In this document: piece after piece, positions 28,089 to 37,089 of the stretch
Layout of the letters: each line of letters starts with the position of its first letter
How positions within the stretch are numbered: position 1 is the first letter of the stretch
DNA from: an uncultured Sphingomonadaceae bacterium
GTDB lineage: Bacteria; Pseudomonadota; Alphaproteobacteria; Sphingomonadales; Sphingomonadaceae
DNA: 64,000 bases
Direction of reading: 5' to 3'
Assembly: GCA_947493955.1 (NCBI GenBank)
Contig: CANLSQ010000001.1
Coordinates: 620,001 to 684,000 of the forward strand
Program-made: the position numbers and the translations under genes
Notes under the pieces: generated by a model
Told to the model about the DNA's origin: nothing
What the model saw: the letters and a program-made list of their open reading frames with translations, nothing else
Database searches by the model: none

Positions 28089-28418
28089 CACACAGCCGTC
28101 GACGCTCTCTCTGCCCTGGCGCAGGAACATCGCCTGGCGATATTTCGCTTGCTGGTGCAGGCGGGGCACAGCGGATTGCCGGCGGGGCAGATCGCCAAAC
28201 AACTCGATATGCCGGCCAGCTCGCTATCCTTTCACTTGTCGCACCTGAAAAATGGCGGCGTGGTGAGCGATGAAAGGGATGGTCGTTCGATCATCTATCG
28301 CGCCGATTTTCAGGCGATGAACCGGTTGATGGCGTTTCTTTTGGAAAATTGCTGCGCGGGCGATGACTGCCTGCCCGCAGACGCGGCCGAAACATGTATG
28401 GAAGGACAAGACGCATGA
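28071..28418 (+). CDS. arsR: ArsR-family arsenic-responsive repressor
   Basis: This 115-residue winged-helix protein has the recognition helix in GQIAKQLDMPASSLSFHLSHLKNGGVV and the wing in ERDGRSIIYRAD. Candidate arsenic-binding cysteines are C94, C95 and C100 (NCCAGDDC), with C109 further on, similar in placement to the C-terminal Cys triad of the Acidithiobacillus ArsR type and unlike the ELCVCDL helix site of plasmid R773 ArsR. The ATG at 28071 fits the family N-terminus. Its stop overlaps the arsI start by 4 bp. Confidence 0.9.
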   Translation: METIRNHTAVDALSALAQEHRLAIFRLLVQAGHSGLPAGQIAKQLDMPASSLSFHLSHLKNGGVVSDERDGRSIIYRADFQAMNRLMAFLLENCCAGDDCLPADAAETCMEGQDA

Positions 28419-28834
28419 AAAGATTTCACCTCAATCTGAAAGTCTCGGACCTGGAAAAATCCCGGGCCTATTACGCGAAGCTATTTGGCGAGCAGCCTGC
28501 TGTCGTGAAACCCGATTATATCAAATGGATGCTGGACGACCCGTACATCAATTTTTCGATTGAACCTGCCAGCGATCAGACGGGCATTGCCCATGTTGGC
28601 CTGCAGGCCGAAAGCCCAGAAGAACTGGAAGCGGCCTATCAGCGGGTCCAGGATGCTGCCGGTCCGCGGTTCGAAGAAGGCGCAACGACCTGTTGTTACG
28701 CCTCATCAGAGAAAAACTGGACTAGCGACCCCGACGGGTTGATCTGGGAAGTTTTCCACACGGACGGACAGGTGACTCACTATGGGAAGCCGCCGAATCT
28801 GAAACAGGGTGAAGCCAGCGTGAGTTGCTGCTGA
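28415..28834 (+). CDS. arsI: ArsI-like C-As lyase / CadI-family vicinal-oxygen-chelate protein
   Basis: This 139-residue VOC-fold protein has the metal-ligand triad H5, H60 and E112 and a vicinal cysteine pair C93-C94 (EEGATTCCYASSEKNW). In characterised ArsI enzymes an equivalent His/His/Glu Fe(II) site and Cys pair bind methylarsenite and cleave the carbon-arsenic bond with O2, giving As(III). A second Cys pair ends the protein (SVSCC). The start overlaps the arsR stop (ATGA), so expression is coupled to the repressor. CadI-family members without lyase activity exist, so activity is inferred from the residues. Confidence 0.87.
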   Translation: MKRFHLNLKVSDLEKSRAYYAKLFGEQPAVVKPDYIKWMLDDPYINFSIEPASDQTGIAHVGLQAESPEELEAAYQRVQDAAGPRFEEGATTCCYASSEKNWTSDPDGLIWEVFHTDGQVTHYGKPPNLKQGEASVSCC

Positions 28835-28852
28835 AGCCAAGGGACAGCAAAA

Positions 28853-29545
28853 ATGGGGGAATTTTCAAGGGCGCAAAAGCTCGGCGCCGAAGCGCTGGGG
28901 TCGTTTTTCCTGTTTGTCACCGTGGTCGGTTCAGGGATCATGGCCGAAAATCTGGCGGGTGGTAATGTCGCCGTCGCGCTGCTCGGCAATACGCTGGCGA
29001 CCGGTGCGATATTATTCGTGCTGATTGCCATATTGGCGCCGATATCCGGTGCTCATTTCAATCCGGCCGTCACCTTTGTCATGTTGCTCCGCAAAGAGCT
29101 GTCGCTGGCTGACGGGCTCTTTTTCGTGGCAATGCAGCTTTTCGGTGGCCTGATCGGCGTCTGGGCCGCCCATATCATGTTCGAGCTGCCGGTATTTCAG
29201 CTGAGCGCAAAAACCAGAACCGGCGGCGGCCAATGGCTCGGCGAGCTAATTGCCACCTTCGGATTGCTGTTCACGATATTGGGGACAGTGCGGTTCAGAC
29301 CCGAGTGGGTGGCGCCGGCGGTAGGGCTCTATATCTCTGCGGGTTATTGGTTCACCAGCTCGACCAGCTTTGCCAATCCGGCAATCACCGTGGGCCGCGC
29401 CTTTTCAAACAGCTTTGCCGGAATCGCTCCAGCGGATGTCATCGGATTTGTCGCCGCTCAGTTTGCCGGTGCGGCCTTGGCGTGGATGGTCACGCGCTGG
29501 ATGTTTGCACCTTCGCTTGCGGTCCAGGATCAAGCGCAAAATTAA
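28853..29545 (+). CDS. aqpS: Aquaglyceroporin AqpS-like arsenic channel
   Basis: This 230-residue MIP-family channel has six helices and two NPA boxes: HFNPAVTF at 69-75 and FANPAITV at 173-180. The residue right after the second NPA, an arginine of the selectivity filter in most aquaporins, is isoleucine (I178) here, widening or neutralising the filter as in ars-operon AqpS channels. It lies 18 bp after arsI. In Sinorhizobium, AqpS replaces an ArsB pump and lets As(III) leave down its gradient; the same role fits here. Confidence 0.85.
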   Translation: MGEFSRAQKLGAEALGSFFLFVTVVGSGIMAENLAGGNVAVALLGNTLATGAILFVLIAILAPISGAHFNPAVTFVMLLRKELSLADGLFFVAMQLFGGLIGVWAAHIMFELPVFQLSAKTRTGGGQWLGELIATFGLLFTILGTVRFRPEWVAPAVGLYISAGYWFTSSTSFANPAITVGRAFSNSFAGIAPADVIGFVAAQFAGAALAWMVTRWMFAPSLAVQDQAQN

Positions 29546-29667
29546 GACGTTGCAAATTTGGGAATCAGTCCCTAAATAGCAGTCATCCCAACATTGTGAG
29601 ATTTTGAAGGGGCTGGCGCCAAACGGGGCCGGCGCAAAAGAGTTTTGCATTTTTACTGGAACCAAAT

Positions 29668-30228
29668 TTGACTGATATGACTGCCATTATGAACCTGATC
29701 ACACCGGAAGCGGAAGCTCTGGGTTTTGAACTGGTGCGTGTGCAGTTTGTATCCGGCGCGGATGAGCCGACCTTGCAGATCATGGCAGAGCGGCCAGAGA
29801 CGGGGCAGCTCGGCATTGATGATTGCGCGGCCTTGTCACGGCGGATTTCAGAAAAATTTGATATGCTGGAAGAAGAAGGGCGCGATCCGATTGAGGATGC
29901 CTACCGGCTCGAAGTCAGCTCGCCGGGTATCGACCGCCCGCTAACCCGCGCAAAAGACTATGCGAATTGGGCCGGGCATGAAGCACGGATCAATCTGATC
30001 GAGGCGGTTTCGGGCAAGAAACAGTTGCGCGGCTTGCTAGACGGCATCGAAGGTGAGATAATAGCGATTGACGATCGCAAGGCGGGGCGTCAAACGACCA
30101 CTCTCGACAACGTGCATAGCGCGAAGCTGATTCTGACCGATGCCCTGATTGCTGCGACCATCCCGGTTTCTGCCGATGGCGCGGATGAAATTGAAGAAGA
30201 TACTCTAAACGAAGAACAGGAAGACTAA
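29668..30228 (+). CDS. rimP: Ribosome maturation factor RimP
   Basis: This 186-residue protein helps 30S subunit maturation. The N-terminal domain (PEAEALGFELVRVQFV, DCAALSRRISEKFD) and YRLEVSSPGIDRPL are diagnostic. The start is taken as TTG at 29668, since MTDMTAIMNLITPEAEALG aligns with typical sphingomonad N-termini; an ATG at 29677 is the alternative. It stops 2 bp before nusA, heading the classical rimP-nusA-infB operon. Confidence 0.93.
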   Translation: MTDMTAIMNLITPEAEALGFELVRVQFVSGADEPTLQIMAERPETGQLGIDDCAALSRRISEKFDMLEEEGRDPIEDAYRLEVSSPGIDRPLTRAKDYANWAGHEARINLIEAVSGKKQLRGLLDGIEGEIIAIDDRKAGRQTTTLDNVHSAKLILTDALIAATIPVSADGADEIEEDTLNEEQED

Positions 30229-30230
30229 TC

Positions 30231-31865
30231 ATGGCCAGTGCCATTTCTGCAAATAAGGCTGAATTGCTAGCTATCGCCAATGCCGTTGCATCAGAGAAGA
30301 TGATCGACAAGACCATCGTCGTCGAAGCGATGGAAGAAGCGATCCAGAAAGCCGCTCGTGCGCGCTATGGTGCGGAAAATGACATTCGTGCCAAGCTCGA
30401 CCTGCAAACCGGCGATTTGCGTCTGTGGCGTGTGGTTGAGGTGGTTGAGGAAGTCGAAGACTATTTCAAACAGGTTGACCTGAAACAGGCCGATAAGCTT
30501 GAAAAAGGTTCGAAAGTCGGCGACTTTATCGTTGATCCGCTGCCTGCTGTTGATCTCGGCCGCATTGATGCACAGTCCGCAAAACAGGTTATCTTCCAGA
30601 AAGTCCGTGACGCAGAGCGTGAGCGGCAGTTTGAAGAGTTTAAAGACCGTGCGGGTGAGATCATCACCGGTGTCGTCAAATCAGTCGAATTCGGCCATGT
30701 CGTTGTTGACTTGGGCCGCGCCGAAGGCGTTATCCGCCGCGACCAGCAAATTCCGCGCGAAGCCGCCCGTGTTGGTGACCGCGTCCGTTCGCTGATCATG
30801 AATGTCCGCCGCGAAAACCGCGGGCCGCAGATTTTTCTGTCTCGCGCGCATCCCGATTTCATGAAGCTCTTGTTTGCGCAGGAAGTTCCTGAAATTTACG
30901 ACGGCATTATCGAAATTAAAGCCGCAGCCCGTGATCCCGGCAGCCGCGCCAAAATCGGTGTGATCAGCCAGGACAGCTCAATCGATCCGGTTGGCGCCTG
31001 TGTTGGTATGAAGGGTAGCCGTGTGCAAGCCGTCGTGCAGGAAATGCAGGGCGAGAAAATCGACATCATTCCTTGGTCCGACGATATCGCGACCTTTGTA
31101 GTGAATGCGTTGCAGCCTGCGACGGTAAGCCGCGTGCTGATCGACGAAGAAGAAGGCCGCATTGAAGTGGTTGTGCCTGATGATCAGCTTAGCCTTGCCA
31201 TTGGTCGCCGCGGACAGAATGTCCGTCTCGCGTCACAATTGACCGGTTTGGCCATCGACATCATGACCGAAGCCGACAGCAGCGAGAAGCGTCAGGCCGA
31301 ATTTGCTGTCCGCACCGCGATGTTCCAAGAAGATCTCGACGTGGATGAGACACTGTCGCAGCTCCTGGTCGCCGAAGGCTTCAGCGAAATGGAAGAAGTC
31401 GCTTATGTCGCTCCGGAAGAGCTTTCCAATATCGAAGGCTTTGATGATGAACTGGCGGCCGAGCTGCAAAGCCGTGCGCTGGAAGCATTGGAGCGCCGGG
31501 AAGCCGCTGCCAAGGCAGAGCGTACCGAGCTTGGCGTTGAAGATGCCATTGCCGAACTGCCTTACATGACCGAAGCCATGCTGGTGACATTGGGTAAAGC
31601 GGGCCTCAAGACCCTCGACGATGTTGCCGATCTGGCAACCGACGAGCTGGTTCTGAAGCGTAAAGCCGAACCACGTCGCCGCAATGACAATCGCAAGCCA
31701 GAGCCCGATGGCGTGCTCGCGCAATATGGTCTGACCGAAGAGCAGGGCAATGAGATTATCATGGCGGCCCGTGCGCACTGGTTTGACGACGAGGAAGAAG
31801 CTGCTCCGGCTGCTGAAGCCGAGGCAGAAACAGGGGAGGACGCGAATGCGGAAGCTCCCCAATGA
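30231..31865 (+). CDS. nusA: Transcription termination/antitermination factor NusA
   Basis: This 544-residue protein has the N-terminal RNA-polymerase-binding domain, an S1 domain (about 137-205, VKSVEFGHVVVDLGRAEGVI), two KH domains (VGMKGSRVQAVVQEM and GRRGQNVRLASQLTG) and helix-hairpin-helix repeats in the C-terminal half (LSNIEGFDDELAAELQSRAL). The tail is acidic and Ala/Glu-rich. It controls pausing, termination and antitermination. The last 20 bases overlap the ylxR start. Confidence 0.96.
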   Translation: MASAISANKAELLAIANAVASEKMIDKTIVVEAMEEAIQKAARARYGAENDIRAKLDLQTGDLRLWRVVEVVEEVEDYFKQVDLKQADKLEKGSKVGDFIVDPLPAVDLGRIDAQSAKQVIFQKVRDAERERQFEEFKDRAGEIITGVVKSVEFGHVVVDLGRAEGVIRRDQQIPREAARVGDRVRSLIMNVRRENRGPQIFLSRAHPDFMKLLFAQEVPEIYDGIIEIKAAARDPGSRAKIGVISQDSSIDPVGACVGMKGSRVQAVVQEMQGEKIDIIPWSDDIATFVVNALQPATVSRVLIDEEEGRIEVVVPDDQLSLAIGRRGQNVRLASQLTGLAIDIMTEADSSEKRQAEFAVRTAMFQEDLDVDETLSQLLVAEGFSEMEEVAYVAPEELSNIEGFDDELAAELQSRALEALERREAAAKAERTELGVEDAIAELPYMTEAMLVTLGKAGLKTLDDVADLATDELVLKRKAEPRRRNDNRKPEPDGVLAQYGLTEEQGNEIIMAARAHWFDDEEEAAPAAEAEAETGEDANAEAPQ

Positions 31866-32559
31866 GACGCCTTCTAAACCTTTAGATCGCGCACCACACC
31901 GTAAATGCATATTGACTGGGGAAAGCTTTCCCCAGGAAGCATTGGTGCGTTTGGCGCTCAGCCCCGATGACGGAATTGCCCCCGATGTCCGCGCCAAAGC
32001 GCCGGGCCGGGGCGCCTGGATCAGTGTCGATCGCAATGCATTGGAGCAGGCGCAGGCCAAGGGCGCGCTGAAAGGCGCATTGTCGCGCGCCTTCAAAACC
32101 GGAAAGCTTGATATTCCCGATGATCTGGCTGCACTGGTTGAAAATGCGCTGGAACGCGCCACATTAGACAGGCTGGGACTGGAAGCGCGTGGCGGGATGC
32201 TTCTGACTGGTTCAGAAAAGATTGAAACAGCTGCGCGGCAGGGTGATCTCCAGATGCTCCTGCACGCCGCCGATGCAGGCCGTGACGGGTCCTCTAAACT
32301 GGATCAGGCATGGCGCGTTGGCAGTGACCGGGAAGGGCAGGATGTCCGCGGTCAGATATTGCCGGTGGACCGACAGGCCCTTTCTGTGGCATTGGGCCGT
32401 CAAAATGTCGTGCATATAGGTATAACCGACCACAGGGCGGCGGGGCGAATATCGCACATGCTGGATAGATGGCGTCACTTTATCGGGTCTGATAAGGTAG
32501 GCGGTGCCAGTGATGACGGCGGCGATGAAGGCGGCGAGGCGGAGAAGAAAGTTGCGTGA
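31846..32559 (+). CDS. YlxR (DUF448) RNA-binding protein fused to an L7Ae-like domain
   Basis: This 237-residue protein has an N-terminal DUF448/YlxR domain (RKCILTGESFPQEALVRLALSPDD and APGRGAWISVDRNALEQA) and a C-terminal segment (GGMLLTGSEKIETAARQGDLQMLLHAADAGRDG) resembling the L7Ae/YlxQ RNA-binding fold. In Firmicutes these are separate genes; the fusion is common in alphaproteobacteria. GGGGAGGA at 31833-31840, inside nusA, fixes the ATG at 31846. The tail is Gly/Asp/Glu-rich. Confidence 0.9.
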   Translation: MRKLPNETPSKPLDRAPHRKCILTGESFPQEALVRLALSPDDGIAPDVRAKAPGRGAWISVDRNALEQAQAKGALKGALSRAFKTGKLDIPDDLAALVENALERATLDRLGLEARGGMLLTGSEKIETAARQGDLQMLLHAADAGRDGSSKLDQAWRVGSDREGQDVRGQILPVDRQALSVALGRQNVVHIGITDHRAAGRISHMLDRWRHFIGSDKVGGASDDGGDEGGEAEKKVA

Positions 32560-32624
32560 ACTGGTTTGAAGTTGATCAGTTAAAATATTGAAGTAATGAA
32601 TTTTTTAAGGATTAAGTCTGTTCG

Positions 32625-35171
32625 ATGAGTGAAGATAATAAAGATACCGCAAAACCTGCACGCAAGCCTTTGGGACTGAAGCGTTCGGTTGAGCCTGGTG
32701 AAGTCAAACAGACGTTTAGCCACGGACGTACCAACAAGGTCGTCGTCGAGGTCAAACGCCGTAAGCTGGTGGGCAAGCCTGGAGCGCAGGAAGCCGCGAA
32801 AGAAGTGGTCAAGGAAACGCCGGCACCTGCCCCTGCGCCTGCTCCCGTGGAAGCCAAGAAACCCGCTCCAGCCCCTAAGGCGAAGCAGGAAGATGTGCTG
32901 ACCCGTCAGGAAAAACAGGCAAAATTGCTGCGCGAAGCCGAAGAAGCCCGTCTGGCCGCCATGGAAGAAGCGCGCAAACGCGATACCAAGGCGAAGAAAG
33001 ACCAGACCGCCGAAGAGAAAAAGCGCGCCGAAGAGAAGCGTAAGGCCGAAGAAGAAGCCGCTAAAAAGGCTCAGGAAGAAATTAAGGCGGCGGAAGAAGC
33101 GGCTGCTGCAGCGGCTGCCGAAGCGGCAGAGGAACCAAAAGCTGCTGAAGCTAAGCCTGCGACCAGCGGCTCGCAGCACCCGCCTGCGCGTAAATTTACG
33201 CCGGTTGAGGCTCCAAAACGGCCTGAACCGAAGCAGAAACCAAAAACCGGGCGCAGTGATCGTGGTGATCGCCGGCAATCCGGCAAGCTGACCGTTAACC
33301 GCGCCCTACGCGGTGAAGATGGCGCAGCGCGCGCACGTTCGCTTGCGGCTCTGAAACGCGCGCGTGAGAAAGAAAAGCGTGCGCAAATGTCGGGTCAGCC
33401 GCGCGAACCGCGTGAGAAGCAGATCCGTGATGTGATTGTTCCAGAAGCAATTACCGTGCAGGAACTGTCCAAGCGTATGGGTGAAAAGGGCGCTGACCTC
33501 GTCAAATCCCTGTTCAACATGGGCTCGATGGTCACAGTCAACCAGACGATTGATCAGGATACGGCAGAATTGTTGGTCGAGGAATTTGGCCACAATATTC
33601 AACGTGTGTCCGAGGCCGACGTCGAAATTGATACGGAATCGGATGTTGATCCGGAAGAAACGCTGAAACCGCGTCCGCCGGTCGTGACGATCATGGGTCA
33701 TGTTGATCATGGTAAGACATCGCTGCTCGACGCGCTGCGCGGGACCGATGTGGTTGCTGGCGAAGCTGGCGGCATTACGCAGCATATTGGCGCCTATCAG
33801 GTCAAAATGAAAAATGGCGACAAGATTACCTTCCTCGATACGCCCGGCCATGAAGCCTTTACCAGCATGCGGCTGCGCGGGGCGAATGCGACCGATATCG
33901 TGATCCTGGTGGTGGCTGCTGATGACGGCCTGATGCCGCAGACGATTGAAGCGATCAACCACACCAAGGCGGCCGATGTGCCGATGATTGTGGCGATCAA
34001 CAAGATCGACAAGGAAGGCGCCGACCCGATGCAGGTGCGCACGCGCCTCCTGGAGCATGAAGTGATCGTCGAGGAAATGTCCGGAGACGTGCAGGATGTT
34101 GAGGTTTCTGCGCTGAAGAAGACCAATCTGGAAGAATTGATCGAGAAGATCCACTTGCAGGCCGAACTGCTTGAGCTCAAGGCCCGTCCGGATCGTCCGG
34201 CCGAAGGCATTGTGATCGAGGCAAAGCTGGACAAGGGACGCGGGCCAGTGGCCACCGTTCTGGTCCAGCGCGGTACGTTGAAACGCGGCGATATCTTCGT
34301 TGTCGGCTCGCAAACCGGTAAGGTTCGGGCGATGATCGATGATAAGGGCGCACAGCCTAAGGAAGCCGGTCCATCGGTTCCGGTCGAAGTGCTAGGTCTG
34401 TCGGGCGTTCCATCTGCCGGTGACAAGCTGACCGTGGTAGAAAATGAATCGCGCGCTCGTGAAGTCGCGACTTACCGTGCCGAGCAAGAGAAATTGCAGC
34501 GCACAACGCAGGCACCAACGAGTCTGGAGAACATGTTCTCTGCGGCAGCCGACAGTGCGGTTGAATTCCCGCTGCTGGTGAAAGCCGACGTGCAAGGCAG
34601 TACCGAGGCGATTGTCCAGGCGCTGAACAAGATATCCAATGACGATATCAAGGTCCGGATCCTGCACAGCGGTGTGGGCGCGATCACCGAGTCCGACGTG
34701 ACCCTGGCGAGCGCCAGCAAGGCCCCGATTATCGGCTTTAACGTGCGGCCCAATGCCAAGGCGCGAGAAATTGCCAAGCGCGATGGCGTGCGGTTGAAAT
34801 ATTTCGACATCATCTATGATCTGACTGACGAGATCCGCGCTGAAATGGCCGGTGAACTTGGTCCCGAGAAGATCGAGAATGTCATGGGCCGCGCCGAGGT
34901 CAAAGAGGTGTTCAAATCGGGCAAGCGCGACAAGGCTGCTGGTCTGCTGGTCACCGAAGGCTCTCTCCGCAAAGGCCTGTTCGCGCGGCTTACCCGCGAG
35001 GATGTTATCGTCAGCGCGACGACCATCGCCTCGCTGCGCCGCTTCAAGGACGATGTCGAGGAAGTCCGCGCCGGTATGGAATGTGGTGCGGTGCTCGAAG
35101 ACACTAACGACATCAAACCGGGCGATATGCTGGAAGTCTTTGAGGTTGAAGAGAAAGAACGCGTTCTTTGA
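32625..35171 (+). CDS. infB: Translation initiation factor IF-2
   Basis: This 848-residue GTPase delivers initiator tRNA to the 30S subunit. A long Lys/Glu/Ala-rich N-terminal region (to about residue 190) precedes the IF2-N motif. The G domain has GHVDHGKTS (P-loop at 358-366), DTPGHEAF, and NKIDK; the C-terminal domains include [13 protein letters not shown]. The stop TGA overlaps the start of the next small gene by one base. Confidence 0.97.
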   Translation: MSEDNKDTAKPARKPLGLKRSVEPGEVKQTFSHGRTNKVVVEVKRRKLVGKPGAQEAAKEVVKETPAPAPAPAPVEAKKPAPAPKAKQEDVLTRQEKQAKLLREAEEARLAAMEEARKRDTKAKKDQTAEEKKRAEEKRKAEEEAAKKAQEEIKAAEEAAAAAAAEAAEEPKAAEAKPATSGSQHPPARKFTPVEAPKRPEPKQKPKTGRSDRGDRRQSGKLTVNRALRGEDGAARARSLAALKRAREKEKRAQMSGQPREPREKQIRDVIVPEAITVQELSKRMGEKGADLVKSLFNMGSMVTVNQTIDQDTAELLVEEFGHNIQRVSEADVEIDTESDVDPEETLKPRPPVVTIMGHVDHGKTSLLDALRGTDVVAGEAGGITQHIGAYQVKMKNGDKITFLDTPGHEAFTSMRLRGANATDIVILVVAADDGLMPQTIEAINHTKAADVPMIVAINKIDKEGADPMQVRTRLLEHEVIVEEMSGDVQDVEVSALKKTNLEELIEKIHLQAELLELKARPDRPAEGIVIEAKLDKGRGPVATVLVQRGTLKRGDIFVVGSQTGKVRAMIDDKGAQPKEAGPSVPVEVLGLSGVPSAGDKLTVVENESRAREVATYRAEQEKLQRTTQAPTSLENMFSAAADSAVEFPLLVKADVQGSTEAIVQALNKISNDDIKVRILHSGVGAITESDVTLASASKAPIIGFNVRPNAKAREIAKRDGVRLKYFDIIYDLTDEIRAEMAGELGPEKIENVMGRAEVKEVFKSGKRDKAAGLLVTEGSLRKGLFARLTREDVIVSATTIASLRRFKDDVEEVRAGMECGAVLEDTNDIKPGDMLEVFEVEEKERVL

Positions 35172-35386
35172 TGGAAGAAGCCGTTGGCGTGGGGAAGTTT
35201 GCCCGATATGTGATCGAACCTAGGGCTGAAGGTGTATATCTTTTTGTTTTTGAAAGCACGGACAGCGCTTTTCCTGAAAAAGATTTTTTGGAAGATACGA
35301 CAGTTATTGCGAAAGAACTGTGCGAAGAAGAGTTTGGCGTCAAACCCGATCACTGGCGACCATATAGCGGTGAGAGTCTAAGATAG
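35171..35386 (+). CDS. Small conserved-looking protein between infB and rbfA, function unknown
   Basis: This 71-residue acidic protein begins at an ATG overlapping the infB stop (TGATG) and ends 4 bp before rbfA, so it fills the gap exactly and is surely cotranscribed. The sequence contains [20 protein letters not shown] and [17 protein letters not shown], with the look of a small alpha/beta domain. No family was recognised. Its coupling to infB suggests a translated gene, not spacer. Confidence 0.65.
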   Translation: MEEAVGVGKFARYVIEPRAEGVYLFVFESTDSAFPEKDFLEDTTVIAKELCEEEFGVKPDHWRPYSGESLR

Positions 35387-35390
35387 ACCT

Positions 35391-35792
35391 ATGGCAAAAT
35401 ATAACGACACATCCCCTGAAGGCCGCTCGGTGCGGCTCTTGCGTGTAGGCGAACAGGTCCGTCATATCCTCTCCGAACTGCTGATGCGCGGTGAAGTGCA
35501 TGATGATGTGCTGACTTCTCATAGTGTCAGTGTCACCGAGGTGCGTATGTCTCCGGATTTGCGCCATGCGACGGTGTTCGTGAAACCCTTGCTGGGCGCG
35601 AATGAAGCAGATGTGCTCAAGGCGCTGAAAACCAATACTGCCTATTTCCAGAAGGAAGTCGCCAGCCGGGTGAAGATGAAATATGCCGCGCGGCTCAAAT
35701 TTCTGGCCGACGAAAGCTTTGACGAAGCTGCGCATATCGAAAATCTGTTGAGTAATCCTAAGGTTGCTCAGGATTTGGGCGAGGACGAGTAG
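35391..35792 (+). CDS. rbfA: Ribosome-binding factor A
   Basis: This 133-residue KH-type protein has the RbfA pattern: [19 protein letters not shown] at the start, [21 protein letters not shown] in the core and [30 protein letters not shown] at the end. It assists late 30S maturation and cold adaptation. It sits in the normal operon position downstream of infB, with one small gene in between. Confidence 0.95.
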   Translation: MAKYNDTSPEGRSVRLLRVGEQVRHILSELLMRGEVHDDVLTSHSVSVTEVRMSPDLRHATVFVKPLLGANEADVLKALKTNTAYFQKEVASRVKMKYAARLKFLADESFDEAAHIENLLSNPKVAQDLGEDE

Positions 35793-35818
35793 TCCAAAAA
35801 AACGCAATTAATGGTTGA

Positions 35819-35878
35819 TCGTCACCCTGAACTTGTTTCAGTGTCATGGCGAATGTTGAAACAAGTTCGGCATGACGA
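35819..35878. repeat. Palindromic intergenic repeat (REP-like)
   Basis: Two 22-nt arms (35819-35840 and 35857-35878) are complementary except at two positions and enclose a 16-nt loop. The core is GAACTTGTTTCA and its complement. From memory, this palindrome is a common dispersed intergenic element in sphingomonads. It lies between rbfA and tdk and could act as an mRNA-end hairpin. Confidence 0.8.
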
Positions 35879-35895
35879 AAGACTGAGGCGACCCC

Positions 35896-36474
35896 ATGGC
35901 CAAGCTCTATTTTTACTACAGCTCGATGAATGCGGGTAAATCAACCACATTGCTGCAAGCCGATTTCAACTATCGTGAACGCGGCATGCGCACGATGCTA
36001 TGGACGGCGGCGCTTGATGACCGAGAGGATGCAGGTTGGATTAATTCACGTATCGGTCTGAAGAAAAAAGCACATCTCTTTGAAAATGATACAGATATGC
36101 TCGCGGAAATTAGTGTGGAGCATGATAATAATACGCTGGATTGCGTGTTGATTGACGAAGCCCAGTTTATGACCAAAGATCAGGTCTTTCAGGTTGCCCT
36201 GGTGGCAGATCAGCTACGTATTCCCGTTCTGGCTTATGGCTTGCGCACGGATTTTCAGGCGGCTCTATTTCCCGGCAGTGCCCAATTGCTGGCGATCGCG
36301 GACGAGCTGGTCGAGATCAAAGCGGTCTGTGAATGCGGTAGCAAGTCCACAATGAACATGCGTGTCGATGAAGGGGGCAATCCCGTTCTGGCGGGTCAAC
36401 AGACCGCAATTGGTGGCAATGAGTTATACGTCGCGCTGTGCCGCAAGCATTTCATGGAAAAGCTGAATGGCTGA
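35896..36474 (+). CDS. tdk: Thymidine kinase
   Basis: This 192-residue type II thymidine kinase phosphorylates thymidine for salvage. The P-loop is SSMNAGKSTTLL, followed by CVLIDEAQFM (Walker B-like) and GLRTDFQAALFPGS. The zinc-binding cysteines are in CECGSKSTM and LCRKHF. It overlaps the next gene by 8 bp. Together with the GNAT and DUF2239 genes it breaks the usual rbfA-truB adjacency. Confidence 0.95.
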   Translation: MAKLYFYYSSMNAGKSTTLLQADFNYRERGMRTMLWTAALDDREDAGWINSRIGLKKKAHLFENDTDMLAEISVEHDNNTLDCVLIDEAQFMTKDQVFQVALVADQLRIPVLAYGLRTDFQAALFPGSAQLLAIADELVEIKAVCECGSKSTMNMRVDEGGNPVLAGQQTAIGGNELYVALCRKHFMEKLNG

Positions 36475-37012
36475 ATTGTCGACGATACTGGAGGAAGGCC
36501 CCGTCCGTCTGGAACCATTGGCCCAGCACCATATCGAACCGCTGCGTGCGGCCTGCGCAGAGGATCAGGATATCTGGGATATTTACCCGGTCTCGATGCT
36601 GGATGAACATTTCGACAAGGCGATGAAGGCTTTTCACAGTACGGACAACTGGGTGCAACTCGCTGTGATAAATACCGAGACTGGCAAGCTGGTTGGCATG
36701 AGCAATTATATCAATGCCGATCCCAAGACCAAAGTCACCGAAATAGGCGGCACCTATATCGCACCATCAGTGCGCGGCAGCGGCTTTAACGATGTGATGA
36801 AGAAACTGATGATCGACCATGCCTTTGCTTGCGGTTTTACTCGCATCGAGTTTCGCGTGGATACCCGCAACAAGCGCTCCATGGCGGCGGTGCTGAAACT
36901 GGGTGCCAAACATGAAGGGACGCTCAGGAAAAACCGGATTACCTGGACGGGCTATATTCGCGATACGGCTGTATTTGGCCTGCTCCAAGAGGAGTGGGGA
37001 AAACCCATTTAA
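36467..37012 (+). CDS. GNAT family N-acetyltransferase (RimJ/RimL-like)
   Basis: This 181-residue protein resembles the RimJ/RimL group, with VRLEPLAQHHIEPL at the N-terminus, acetyl-CoA-binding strands (EIGGTYIAPSVRGSGFNDVMKKLM) and the family ending NKRSMAAVLKLGAKHEGTLRKN. Such enzymes acetylate protein N-termini or small amines; the substrate is unknown. It overlaps tdk by 8 bp and is probably cotranscribed. Confidence 0.88.
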   Translation: MAELSTILEEGPVRLEPLAQHHIEPLRAACAEDQDIWDIYPVSMLDEHFDKAMKAFHSTDNWVQLAVINTETGKLVGMSNYINADPKTKVTEIGGTYIAPSVRGSGFNDVMKKLMIDHAFACGFTRIEFRVDTRNKRSMAAVLKLGAKHEGTLRKNRITWTGYIRDTAVFGLLQEEWGKPI

Positions 37013-37089
37013 ACCGGATAAAATATTTTACCCGGGTATATTGACTCTAATATTATCAGGGTATAAATGCGCGTCCGAAAGGATTGCCC
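37013..37089 (+). promoter_or_regulatory. Promoter region of the DUF2239 gene with palindrome and GGGTATA repeats
   Basis: The perfect palindrome TACCCGGGTA lies at 37029-37038. GGGTATA occurs twice, at 37034-37040 and 37059-37065. TTGACT (37041-37046) and TATAAA (37062-37067), 15 bp apart, could be the -35 and -10. A regulator binding the palindrome and the direct repeat is likely; its identity is unknown. Confidence 0.45.

Noticed and set aside
31233-32162. 309-codon open frame antisense to nusA and ylxR
   Set aside because: It spans two genes on the other strand with no start signal, and looks like an artefact of codon bias.
32580-33278. Phe-rich antisense frame over the IF-2 N-terminal region
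   Set aside because: The Phe/Leu-rich sequence is just the complement of the Lys/Glu-rich IF-2 N-terminus and is not a membrane protein gene.
33306-34313. 335-codon open frame antisense to infB
   Set aside because: It lies fully within the IF-2 GTPase sequence, with high His/Arg content and no recognisable domain.
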